Shown: positions 42,216-50,485 of the stretch, piece by piece
Layout: the number at the start of each line of letters is the position of its first letter
Numbering within the stretch: position 1 is the first letter of the stretch
Assembly: GCA_965651325.1 (NCBI GenBank)
Contig: CBFGSB010000003.1
Coordinates: 1-56,612, forward strand
DNA length: 56,612 nucleotides
Source: IDS-8 sp965651325
Lineage (GTDB): Bacteria > Pseudomonadota > Gammaproteobacteria > Steroidobacterales > Woeseiaceae
Reading direction: 5' to 3'
The notes under the pieces: generated by a model
What the model was told of the DNA's origin: nothing
Database searches by the model: none
What the model saw: the letters and a program-made list of their open reading frames with translations, nothing else
Position numbers and translations under genes: made by a program

Positions 42216-44138
42216 GTGGATCAGGCCAGACAACTCGGCACCATCGATCTCACCATCATCGGGCTGTACCTGCTCGGCACCGTGGCGATCGGGCTCTACC
42301 TCAAGCGCAGGGCCGCGCAAAACCTGCGCTCCTACTATCAAGGCGGCCGCAAGCTGCCGTGGTACATGCTGAGCCTGTCGAACGCGTCGGGCATGTTCGA
42401 CATTTCCGGGACGATGTGGCTGGTGGCGCTTTGCTTCGTCTACGGGCTGAAGAGCATCTGGATCCCGTGGCTGTGGCCGGTGTTCAACCAGGTCTTCCTC
42501 GCCGCGTTTCTCTCGGCCTGGCTGCGCCGCTCGAACGTGCTCACGGGCGCGGAATGGATACAGACGCGCTTCGGGTACGACCGCGGCGCGCAGCTTTCGC
42601 ACATCGTGGTGGTGCTGTTCGCCGTCATCAGTGTGATGGGTTTTCTCGCCTACGGTTTCATCGGCATCGGCAAGTTCATGGAGATTTTCATCCCGTGGGA
42701 AGCTGTCTCGGCGTACCTGCCGTTCCAGGTGCCGCCCGCGTACGTGCCCCACCTGTACGGCGTGTTCTTCACTGCGATCGCTACGTTTTACGTCGTGCTG
42801 GGCGGTATGTGGAGCATCGTCTGGGCGGACGTCCTGCAGTTCACGATCATGGCCGCGGCCTCGGTCACGATCGCCGCGATCGCGATGCTGAACGTGGCGC
42901 CGGAGGCGCTGCAGGCTGCGACGCCTGCCGGCTGGGCCAGCCCCTTCTTCGGCTGGACACTCGGCATCGACTGGGACGGCATCATCAATGAGGTCAACGA
43001 CAAGATCCTGTCGGACGGCTATACGCTCTTCAGTATTTTCTTCGCGATGATGCTGTTCAAAGGCGTGCTGGTCAGCCTCGCCGGCCCCGCGCCGAACTAC
43101 GACATGCAGAAGATCCTCGCGACACGCTCGCCCCGCGAGGCGGCACTGATGAGCGGCTTCGTCTCCATCGTGCTGAACCCGATTCGCTACCTCATGATCG
43201 CCGGTTTCGCGGTGCTGGCGATCGTCCACTACCGGGATCTCGACCTGGTGTCGGGAGGCCGCATCGATTTCGAGAGCATCCTGCCCGCCGCCATGTTGCA
43301 ATTCGCGCCGGCCGGTATGCTGGGCCTGCTGCTCGCCGGCCTGCTGGCGGCCTTCATGGGCACCTTTGCGGCCACGCTCAACGCCGCATCCGCCTATCTC
43401 GTGAACGACCTTTACCGCCGCTACCTCGATCCGCAGGCCAGCCAGCGGCGCCTGGTCCGCGCGAGCTACCTCGTATGCACCCTGGCGGTCGTCGTCAGCA
43501 CGGCTATCGGCTGGTTCGTTGAAAGCATCAACAGTGTCCTGCTGTGGCTGGTTGCCGGTTTGTGGGGCGGTTACGCGGCGGCCAACGTGCTGAAGTGGTA
43601 CTGGTGGCGCCTGAACGGCATGGGGTACTTCTGCGGCATGCTTACCGGCATCGTGGGCGCGCTCGCGCTCCCACCGCTATTCGGCGGATTGTTCGACGGC
43701 ACTACGCCGGACGTGCTGCCGCTTTACCTCTTCCCGCTGCTGCTCCTCGTCTCCACGCTCGCCTGCGTGCTTGCGAGTTACCTGAGCAAGCCGCAGGACA
43801 GCCAGGTTCTCAAGTCGTTTTACCGCAGCGTCCGCCCGTGGGGGTTCTGGGGCCCGGTCCACCGGCAGGTCGTCGCCGAAGACCCGGGCTTTCGTGCAAA
43901 CACGAACTTCCGGCGCGACATGTTCAACGTCGTCATCGGCATCATTGCCCAGACCTGCCTGGTTGCGGCGCCGATCTTCCTCGTCATTCGCGAGAACAGT
44001 TCGCTCATCGCCACGCTCGTGACCTTCGGCGTGTCGGCGGCCATCCTGAAGCGAACCTGGTACGACCGGCTGCCGGACGCGCCGGGCGATGTCGTCGAGC
44101 CGCCGGAAACCGGGAACCGGGCCTACCATGCCGCTTGA
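42216..44138 (+). CDS. Sodium:solute symporter (SSS family) 1
   Basis: 640 residues from GTG 42216 with GGGAG ten bases upstream. Around 13-15 hydrophobic helices in the LeuT-like SSS pattern; recognisable segments are IDLTIIGLYLLGTVAIGLYLKRR at the N-terminus, YYQGGRKLPWYMLSLSNASGMFDISGT and LLLAGLLAAFMGTFAATLNAASAYLVNDLYRRY. The last roughly 100 residues form a soluble linker (including FWGPVHRQVVAEDPGF) followed by one more helix pair. It probably imports a sugar or short oligosaccharide with sodium. It overlaps the GH94 gene by 11 bases, so its substrate should be the GH94 substrate or a related glucoside. Confidence 0.88.
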   Translation: MDQARQLGTIDLTIIGLYLLGTVAIGLYLKRRAAQNLRSYYQGGRKLPWYMLSLSNASGMFDISGTMWLVALCFVYGLKSIWIPWLWPVFNQVFLAAFLSAWLRRSNVLTGAEWIQTRFGYDRGAQLSHIVVVLFAVISVMGFLAYGFIGIGKFMEIFIPWEAVSAYLPFQVPPAYVPHLYGVFFTAIATFYVVLGGMWSIVWADVLQFTIMAAASVTIAAIAMLNVAPEALQAATPAGWASPFFGWTLGIDWDGIINEVNDKILSDGYTLFSIFFAMMLFKGVLVSLAGPAPNYDMQKILATRSPREAALMSGFVSIVLNPIRYLMIAGFAVLAIVHYRDLDLVSGGRIDFESILPAAMLQFAPAGMLGLLLAGLLAAFMGTFAATLNAASAYLVNDLYRRYLDPQASQRRLVRASYLVCTLAVVVSTAIGWFVESINSVLLWLVAGLWGGYAAANVLKWYWWRLNGMGYFCGMLTGIVGALALPPLFGGLFDGTTPDVLPLYLFPLLLLVSTLACVLASYLSKPQDSQVLKSFYRSVRPWGFWGPVHRQVVAEDPGFRANTNFRRDMFNVVIGIIAQTCLVAAPIFLVIRENSSLIATLVTFGVSAAILKRTWYDRLPDAPGDVVEPPETGNRAYHAA

Positions 44139-46611
44139 CGGAAAAAAGGACAGCCTGCGGTACGGCCGGTTCGACGACGTGCAGCGCGAGTACGTTGTAA
44201 CGGACCCGCACACCCCGCACCCGTGGATCAACTATCTCGGCTCGCGCGAGTTTTTTTCGCTGATTTCGCACACCGCCGGCGGTTACTGCTTTTACCGGGA
44301 CGCACGGTTCCGGCGGCTGACGCGCTACCGGTACAACAACGTGCCCCTCGACGACGGCGGCCGATACTTCTACATCCAGGACGGCGACACGGTCTGGTCA
44401 CCGGGCTGGAAGCCATGCCGCACCACGCTCGACGCTTACGAATGCCGCCATGGACTCGGATATACGCAGATCACCGGCGAGCGCAACGAGCTGCGGGCCG
44501 CGGTGCTGTTCACGGTGCCGCTGGAGGAGAACCTCGAGCTGCATTGGCTGCGTATCGAAAACCTGTCGGACCGGCATCGCCGGGTGCGCATCTTCTCCCT
44601 CATCGAGTGGTGCCTGTGGAACGCGGAAGACGACATGACGAACTTCCAGCGCAACCTGTCCACGGGGGAAGTCGAGGTCGACGGTTCCGTCATTTACCAC
44701 AAGACTGGCTTCCGCGAGCGCCGCAACCACTACGCCTGGTACGGCGTGAATCACGCGCTGAGCGGCTTCGATACCTGCCGCAACACCTTCCTCGGTCCCT
44801 ACAACGGGTTCGACCGGCCCGCGGCGGTGCTGCGCGGCCGGGCGGCGAACTCCCTGGCGCACGGCTGGCCGCCGATCGCCTCGCACTGCATCGAGCTCGA
44901 GCTACGGCCCGGCGAGAGCCGCGAGCTCGTGTTCCAGCTCGGCTACGCCGAGCTGCCGGAAGCGAACAAGTGGAGCGAACCAGGCACAATCAACAAGGCA
45001 CCTGCACGCGCGTGCCTGGAGCGCTACGCCAACGGTGCCGCCGTGCAGGCGGCGCTCGATGCGCTCGGGAAGCACTGGGACGAGCTGCTCGCGCGCTTTC
45101 GCCTGCGATCGGGGGAGGCGCGGCTGGACCGGATGGTCAACATCTGGAACCCGTACCAGTGCATGGTGACTTTCAACCTGTCCCGCAGCGCTTCGTACTT
45201 CGAGGCCGGCATCGGCCGCGGCATGGGATTCCGCGATTCCAACCAGGACCTGCTCGGGGCCGTGCACCTGGCGCCGGCGCGGGCGCGCGCACGGGTGCTG
45301 GATCTCGCTGCCACCCAGTTCGAAAACGGTGCCGTATATCACCAGTACCAGCCGCTTACCAAGCGTGGCAACTCGGGCGCCGGTGACAACTTCAATGACG
45401 ACCCGCTCTGGCTGATCCAGTCCACCGCCGCCTATGTGAAAGAAACCGGTGATTTCAGCATCCTTGGCGAGCCGGTGCCTTTCGCCCACGACGAAACGCG
45501 CACCGGCAGCCTGCTCGATCACCTGAAAGCTTCGTTCGACCGGGTGGCGAACCGCCTCGGACCGCACGGCCTGCCGCTGATCGGGCGCGCCGACTGGAAC
45601 GATTGCCTGAACCTCAACTCCCACTCCAGGAACCCGGACGAGTCCTTCCAGACGGCGGGCGACGGCGAAGGTGACGTGGCCGAGTCCGTGCTGATCGCCG
45701 CCATGTTCGTTTATTACGGTCGGGAGTACGCCGAGCTCTGCCGGCGGACCGGGCTCGCGAAGGAAGCTGAACGTGCCGAGGCCGCCGTCGGCCGCATGAT
45801 CGCGGCGATCGACGCCTCCGCCTGGGACGGCGACTGGTTCCTGCGTGCGTACGACGCGAACGGCAACAAGGTCGGCAGCCGCAGCAACGAGGAAGGCCGG
45901 ATTTTCATCGAGCCGCAGGGGTTCGCCGCCATGGCCGGCATCGGCCGCGACGACGGACGGCTGGAAACAGCGCTCGATTCGGTAGCCGAGCTCCTCGGTT
46001 GCGACCACGGGCTCGCCCTGACCTGGCCTGCTTACACCCGCTATCGCCCGGAGTACGGCGAGATTACGAGCTATCCGCCGGGGATGAAGGAGAACGGCGG
46101 CATCTTCTGCCACAACAATCCCTGGATCGTCATCGGCGAGACAGTCCTCGGGCGCGGCGACCGCGCTTTCGAGTATTACCGCCGGATCGCGCCCGCGTTC
46201 CAGGAACAGGTCACGTTGCGCAAGCTGGAGCCATACGTCTACGCACAGGTCATCGCGGGCAAGGAGGCAGCGCGGCCGGGCGAAGCGAGGAATTCATGGC
46301 TGACCGGCACGGCTGCCTGGAACTGGCACGCCATCACCGAGCACATCCTCGGGATCAAGCCGGACCACGACGGCCTCCGGATCGACCCGTGCATCCCGGC
46401 GGACTGGAAGGAGTATCGCGTGACCCGCAAGTTCCGCGGCGCCACGTTCGAAATCCGCGTCCGCAATCCCGAAGGCGTGCACAAAGGCGTGAGTTCGCTC
46501 TCCGTCGACGGCACGAAGCTCTCCGGCGACCTGGTCACGACCTGGTCGCCGGGCGCTGTGCACCGGGTCGATGTGATCATGGGGCTGGAAGTGCGCGCGC
46601 GCATGGCCTGA
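44128..46611 (+). CDS. GH94 glycoside phosphorylase (cellobiose phosphorylase-like)
   Basis: 827 residues from ATG 44128, the usual GH94 size, with no signal peptide (cytoplasmic). GH94 enzymes cleave beta-glucosides with phosphate, giving a sugar 1-phosphate and saving one ATP. Visible: YGRFDDVQREYVVTDPHTPHPWINYLG, the activator HRRVRIFSLIEWCLWNA strand, GFRDSNQDLLG, the catalytic-acid motif RADWNDCLNLN (Asp492), ENGGIFCHNNPWI, and LTGTAAWNWHAITEHILGI. This set matches cellobiose phosphorylases better than chitobiose phosphorylases. Overlap with the upstream symporter argues for uptake-coupled phosphorolysis. The exact disaccharide (cellobiose, cellobionate or a xylan-derived one) is unproven. 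Confidence 0.92.
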   Translation: MPLDGKKDSLRYGRFDDVQREYVVTDPHTPHPWINYLGSREFFSLISHTAGGYCFYRDARFRRLTRYRYNNVPLDDGGRYFYIQDGDTVWSPGWKPCRTTLDAYECRHGLGYTQITGERNELRAAVLFTVPLEENLELHWLRIENLSDRHRRVRIFSLIEWCLWNAEDDMTNFQRNLSTGEVEVDGSVIYHKTGFRERRNHYAWYGVNHALSGFDTCRNTFLGPYNGFDRPAAVLRGRAANSLAHGWPPIASHCIELELRPGESRELVFQLGYAELPEANKWSEPGTINKAPARACLERYANGAAVQAALDALGKHWDELLARFRLRSGEARLDRMVNIWNPYQCMVTFNLSRSASYFEAGIGRGMGFRDSNQDLLGAVHLAPARARARVLDLAATQFENGAVYHQYQPLTKRGNSGAGDNFNDDPLWLIQSTAAYVKETGDFSILGEPVPFAHDETRTGSLLDHLKASFDRVANRLGPHGLPLIGRADWNDCLNLNSHSRNPDESFQTAGDGEGDVAESVLIAAMFVYYGREYAELCRRTGLAKEAERAEAAVGRMIAAIDASAWDGDWFLRAYDANGNKVGSRSNEEGRIFIEPQGFAAMAGIGRDDGRLETALDSVAELLGCDHGLALTWPAYTRYRPEYGEITSYPPGMKENGGIFCHNNPWIVIGETVLGRGDRAFEYYRRIAPAFQEQVTLRKLEPYVYAQVIAGKEAARPGEARNSWLTGTAAWNWHAITEHILGIKPDHDGLRIDPCIPADWKEYRVTRKFRGATFEIRVRNPEGVHKGVSSLSVDGTKLSGDLVTTWSPGAVHRVDVIMGLEVRARMA

Positions 46612-46689
46612 GACAACTGCCGCGCTGCGTCGCTCGAGAGGTTGGGTGGCGCGGCATCGAGATCAAAAAAAACCGGAGATTTCTCGCCT

Positions 46690-48396
46690 ATGTCTGGACT
46701 CGACTGGTTCGTTATTTTTCTGTACTTCGTCCTGATCGGTGTGGTCGCATGGTGGTACGGCCGTCACCAGAAGGACAGCGTCGATTACTTCCTTGCGGGA
46801 CGCAATGCCGGTTTCATCGCGATCGGCGCCTCGATCTTCACCTCGAACATCGGCTCCGAGCACATCGTCGGACTCTCCGGCCAGGGCGCCGCCAGCGGCA
46901 TGGCCATGGCGCATTGGGAGCTGCACGCCTGGATCCTGATCCTGCTGGCCGGACTTTTCGTGCCTTTCTATTACAAGGCAGGCGTGCAGACCATCCCCGA
47001 GTTCCTGGAGCGCCGGTTCAACGCGAGCGCACGCACGGTCCTGTCCGTCGTGTCCCTGGTGGCCTACATCTTCACGAAAGTCAGTGTCACGGTTTACGCG
47101 GGTGCGATCGTTTTCCAGGCGCTGCTGCCCGACACGTTCGGGTCTCCGGACAACGCATTCTGGGTCGGGGCTTTCACCACCGTCATCCTGACGGGCATCT
47201 ACACTGTGTTCGGCGGCATGCGGGCGATCATGGCGACGGCGACGCCCCAGGCGGCGATCATTCTTTTCGGCGCCGCGTTGATTACCTGCGTCGGCTTGCT
47301 GGAGCTCGGAAACGGCGGGCTCGTCGCCGGCTGGGGCGAGCTGGTCGCGACCGTGCGCACCAACGCCGACCAGTTCGCGCTCTGGCGCCCGCTGGGCGAT
47401 CCCGACTTTCCGTGGCTCGGCGTGCTGATCGCCTCGCCCATCGTCGGTATCTGGTACTGGTGCACGGACCAGTACATCGTGCAGCGCGCGCTATCCGCGA
47501 AAGATCTCGCAACGGCGCGGCGCGGAGCCTTGTTCGGCGGCTTACTCAAGGTCTGGCCGGTGCTGATTTTCCTCGTTCCCGGCATGATCGGCTGGGCCCT
47601 GCACCAGAACGGGCTGATCCAGTTGCCGATGCACACGGTCGACGGCGTCACGAGCATTGCCGGCGACACCGTATTCCCGACGCTGGTAGCCGAGCTCCTG
47701 CCGTCGGGCTTGCGCGGCCTGATCGTCGCCTGCCTGCTCGCGGCCCTGATGAGCTCGCTCGCCTCGCTCTTCAACTCGAGCGCGGCGCTGTTCACCGTGG
47801 ACATTTATGGGCAGCTCCGCCCGGGCAAGCCGCCGAAGCACCTGCTGATGGTCGGTCGCATCGCGACGGCCGTCGTCGTCGCCCTCGGCATGCTGTGGAT
47901 ACCGGTAATGAAAATGGTTTCCGGGGGTGGGCTCTATGTCTATCTCCAGAGCGTGCAGGGTTACCTCGCGCCGCCGATCACGGCGGTTTTCCTGCTCGGT
48001 TTGTTCTGGAAACGCCTGAACGCCACCGGCGCGATGTGGGCGCTTGTCGGCGGCTTCCTGCTCGGCATGTTCAAGCTGACCTGCCAGACCCTGTTCGGAT
48101 TCGGCGAGGGCAAGATCGCGAGCCCGGCTGTTCTCGCGGCGATCGGCGATTTCAACTTCTTGTACGCCACGGGCATCCTGTTCGTTGCCGCCGCAGTCCT
48201 GATGGTCGTGGGCTCGCTCGCCAGCGCGCCACCGCCGCCGGAGAGGGTCGACGGGCTCACCTACAGGTCCATCCACGCGAAGTACGGGCCGGAGATCCGC
48301 GCGAGCTGGAATACCGGCAACAAGCTGATGGCCGGCGCGATCCTGGTACTCGTTGCCTCGATGTACCTGTACTTCAGCTTCTGGCTGAACCCGTAG
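46690..48396 (+). CDS. Sodium:sugar symporter (SSS family, SGLT-like) 2
   Basis: 568 residues from ATG 46690. It begins GLDWFVIFLYFVLIGVVAWW and contains DYFLAGRNAGFIAIGASIFTSNIGSEHIVGLSGQGAASG, the hallmark helix-1 to helix-2 region of the bacterial sodium/galactose transporter and human SGLT family. YWCTDQYIVQRALSAKDLATARRG is a further match. About 14 helices; no obvious truncation. It follows GH94 after 78 bp and closes the operon. Two SSS transporters flanking one phosphorylase suggests different chain lengths or sugars. A strong hairpin follows the gene. Confidence 0.9.
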   Translation: MSGLDWFVIFLYFVLIGVVAWWYGRHQKDSVDYFLAGRNAGFIAIGASIFTSNIGSEHIVGLSGQGAASGMAMAHWELHAWILILLAGLFVPFYYKAGVQTIPEFLERRFNASARTVLSVVSLVAYIFTKVSVTVYAGAIVFQALLPDTFGSPDNAFWVGAFTTVILTGIYTVFGGMRAIMATATPQAAIILFGAALITCVGLLELGNGGLVAGWGELVATVRTNADQFALWRPLGDPDFPWLGVLIASPIVGIWYWCTDQYIVQRALSAKDLATARRGALFGGLLKVWPVLIFLVPGMIGWALHQNGLIQLPMHTVDGVTSIAGDTVFPTLVAELLPSGLRGLIVACLLAALMSSLASLFNSSAALFTVDIYGQLRPGKPPKHLLMVGRIATAVVVALGMLWIPVMKMVSGGGLYVYLQSVQGYLAPPITAVFLLGLFWKRLNATGAMWALVGGFLLGMFKLTCQTLFGFGEGKIASPAVLAAIGDFNFLYATGILFVAAAVLMVVGSLASAPPPPERVDGLTYRSIHAKYGPEIRASWNTGNKLMAGAILVLVASMYLYFSFWLNP

Positions 48397-48407
48397 GCGT
48401 TCGCATC

Positions 48408-48454
48408 GCCTGCGCAAGTCGTGAACGGCGTCGTTTCGCCGGACTTGCGCAGGC
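48408..48454. terminator. Long two-tier hairpin after the symporter operon
   Basis: GCCTGCGCAAGTC (48408-48420) and GACTTGCGCAGGC (48442-48454) are perfect 13-bp inverted arms; inside, CGGCG and CGCCG (48426-48430, 48437-48441) extend the stem after a 5-base bulge, leaving a TCGTTT loop. No T-run follows on either strand. It probably ends or stabilises the operon mRNA. Confidence 0.5.
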
Positions 48455-48570
48455 AGCCGCCCCTGGCAGTTGGGAAGCCTTTACGGCCACACCCGACGAA
48501 ACATCTCCGCGCGCCAGCAGGCTGGACGAGGACATACAATTGATCTTCCCGCAGCGTTTCGGATTTTACG

Positions 48571-49320
48571 ATGACCGACTTCTCCTCGTTACAGGCGGAC
48601 CACCGACCTGACGCGATACGCCACCGCCTCGCGGCTCCCTCCCGGCAAAGTTACCTGGCAGACGCGGTGCTGGGCGCGATCGACGGCTGCGTTACCACCC
48701 TGGCGATAGTTGCCGGCGCTGTCGGCGCGGGCTTCGATCCGGTGGTCGCCATCGTCCTCGGCCTGGCCAACCTGCTAGCCGACGGATTCAGCATGGCGAT
48801 CAGCAACTACCAGAGCGGGCGAACGCGCGAACACCTGGTCGAAAGGACACGTCGTGAGGAACTCGATCACATCCACCGGGTTCCGCACGGCGAAAAGGAA
48901 GAGGTCCGCCAGATCTTCGCCGCCAAGGGGTTCAGCGGCGACACACTCGAGCATATCGTGGCGACGATAACGGCCGATCGGCAGCGATGGGTCGATACCA
49001 TGCTCGTGGAGGAACATGGATTGGCGCTCGAGGGTCCGGACCCCTGGATCTCGGGGCTAACCACCTTTGCGGCCTTTGTCGCCGTCGGAATCGTCCCCTT
49101 GCTGCCCTTTCTTTTTCTCACGCATGCACCTGATCGTATATTCGCCGCCAGCGCGCTGTTATCGTTGACTGCATTCTTCCTGGTCGGCGTCATCAAGGGC
49201 CATCTACTGAAATATCGGCGATTGCGCTTCGGGCTGGAAACGATGCTGGCCGGGGGAGCCGCCGCGCTGGTGGCGTGGTCCGTGGGCGCAATACTCCGTG
49301 ACCTCTACAACATCGTGTGA
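48571..49320 (+). CDS. VIT1/CCC1-family transporter
   Basis: 249 residues. Vacuolar-iron-transporter-like membrane protein expected to move Fe(II) or Mn(II) across the inner membrane. Features: YLADAVLGAIDGCVTTLAIVAGAVGAG (helix 1), VAIVLGLANLLADGFSMAISNYQSGRTRE, a soluble helical region with the acidic EELDHIHRVPHGEKEEVRQIF typical of the metal-binding domain, and three C-terminal helices ending VAWSVGAILRDLY. Separated from the symporter by 174 bp with the hairpin, so an independent transcript. It converges on the DUF6544 gene. Confidence 0.88.
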   Translation: MTDFSSLQADHRPDAIRHRLAAPSRQSYLADAVLGAIDGCVTTLAIVAGAVGAGFDPVVAIVLGLANLLADGFSMAISNYQSGRTREHLVERTRREELDHIHRVPHGEKEEVRQIFAAKGFSGDTLEHIVATITADRQRWVDTMLVEEHGLALEGPDPWISGLTTFAAFVAVGIVPLLPFLFLTHAPDRIFAASALLSLTAFFLVGVIKGHLLKYRRLRFGLETMLAGGAAALVAWSVGAILRDLYNIV

Positions 49321-49349
49321 CCCGCCGCGCGGGATCCGTTGAAGTCACG

Positions 49350-50225
49350 TTAATCATCGCTGACAAAGCGAAGGCTGCGAACCTCCGCCTTGTAGAACGG
49401 GAAGTAGTCATTGGTCCCGATGAAATTGCCGCCCTCGACACGGGTCGGCAGCATGTATCCGTCGAAGTCCCGAAAATCCGTGAGGTACCCGCCGAATGGC
49501 TGGACGCGGTATTCCTTGTCCGCGTTCGCATCGCTCCAGCGCGGAAGCATGACTGCCGTGGGTCGACCGTCCTCCGCCACGCTGATATCGACGGTCTGAA
49601 CCATGCCGTCATAGGTTACGGTCGCGCGGATAGTGTCGGCGTCGACCGCTTGCCAGGTCGCCCCGTATTGGGGCAGCAAGGCTGCCGGCGTCCAGAACAC
49701 CGCCTCCGCCACGACGCGGCCGAACGCTGCCCGGGCATGATCACGGGTTCCGCCCGCCCGCGCGACAGGGAAAACATTCATCAGCCAGAAGCGGCTCCAT
49801 GATGCCCCGCGGTCGAAGCCGTCGGAACCAGACACCCGAAGTGCCCCGCGGCCGGCTTTGAGCTTCCAGACCAGGCCACCGGGCGGAGCCAGGAGTTGCT
49901 CTGCCCGCATCGGCAGGAAGTTGGGCTTGTGCCTGGTGCCCAGGGCGAATTCCCCGGCCATGCGAATCTCGACCGCGGTCCGGATTGGCGTGCCGGGCCG
50001 GATGAGGTACCGGAAGAAGCGCTGCACCGGCTCCGGGAGCCCGGCAACCATTGCCACGCTGAAATTGTCCGCGGGACGCCCCGCGTTGCGCACCAGCCGG
50101 ACCCACACCCGCGTCGCATGCCGCCTGTCCAGCCAGTGCCACGCCAGCAGGCCGACGCCCAGGGCTACGCAAAGCAGTCCGATGACAATCCAGAATGTCA
50201 GCAAGCCGATTCCTGGTGCCTCCAT
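49350..50225 (-). CDS. DUF6544-family membrane-anchored protein
   Basis: 291 residues from ATG 50225. One N-terminal helix (LLTFWIVIGLLCVALGVGLLAW) is followed by a soluble domain with PEPVQRFFRYLIRPGTPIRTAVEIRMAGEF, WLMNVFPVA, GRVVAEAVFWTPAALLP and GYMLPTRVEGGNFIGTNDYFPFYKAEV. I recognise it as the uncharacterised DUF6544 family; these segments define it but do not reveal an activity. It lies after the cco operon on the same strand, separated by 119 bp with hairpins, so it is likely a separate unit. Function unknown. Confidence 0.75.
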   Translation of the reverse strand: MEAPGIGLLTFWIVIGLLCVALGVGLLAWHWLDRRHATRVWVRLVRNAGRPADNFSVAMVAGLPEPVQRFFRYLIRPGTPIRTAVEIRMAGEFALGTRHKPNFLPMRAEQLLAPPGGLVWKLKAGRGALRVSGSDGFDRGASWSRFWLMNVFPVARAGGTRDHARAAFGRVVAEAVFWTPAALLPQYGATWQAVDADTIRATVTYDGMVQTVDISVAEDGRPTAVMLPRWSDANADKEYRVQPFGGYLTDFRDFDGYMLPTRVEGGNFIGTNDYFPFYKAEVRSLRFVSDD

Positions 50226-50299
50226 CGACAACCGCCCGGCACGACCGTGACGCCACGGGCATGCGCGACCACTCGATACAGCGCAACCATGTTACCGGT

Positions 50300-50337
50300 T
50301 GGCCCGACGCTGCGCGCAACGACCGGGCCATTGCGCG
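50300..50337 (-). terminator. Mutually exclusive hairpins after ccoS
   Basis: TGGCCCG (50300-50306) pairs with CGGGCCA (50324-50330), while CGCGCAA (50313-50319) pairs with TTGCGCG (50331-50337). The two perfect 7-bp stems interlock and cannot both form as simple hairpins. A possible operon end for cco; no T-run. Confidence 0.3.
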
Positions 50338-50344
50338 TCGGCCG

Positions 50345-50485
50345 TCAGGTGTCATCCTCCAGCGGCAGCAGCGCCGGCGTGTCCATGTCCTCGAACTGAT
50401 CGTGGTCCACGGCCCAGAAGAATGCTGCTACGGCACCCGCCAGGAGCAGCAGCGACAGCGGAATCATGACGAGCAGCACGTTCAT
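50345..50485 (-). CDS. ccoS: cbb3 oxidase assembly protein CcoS
   Basis: 46 residues from ATG 50485. One N-terminal helix (VLLVMIPLSLLLLAGAVAAFFWAV) then the CcoS signature DHDQFEDMDTPALLPLEDD. It is needed for cofactor insertion (heme/copper) into CcoN. The start overlaps the ccoI stop by ATGA. Short but the signature is unmistakable and the context is right. Confidence 0.92.
   Translation of the reverse strand: MNVLLVMIPLSLLLLAGAVAAFFWAVDHDQFEDMDTPALLPLEDDT

Noticed and set aside
42779..42792. ctacgttttac resembling the GTAAAACG operator
   Set aside because: Inside the symporter coding sequence with only a half-site and no palindrome.
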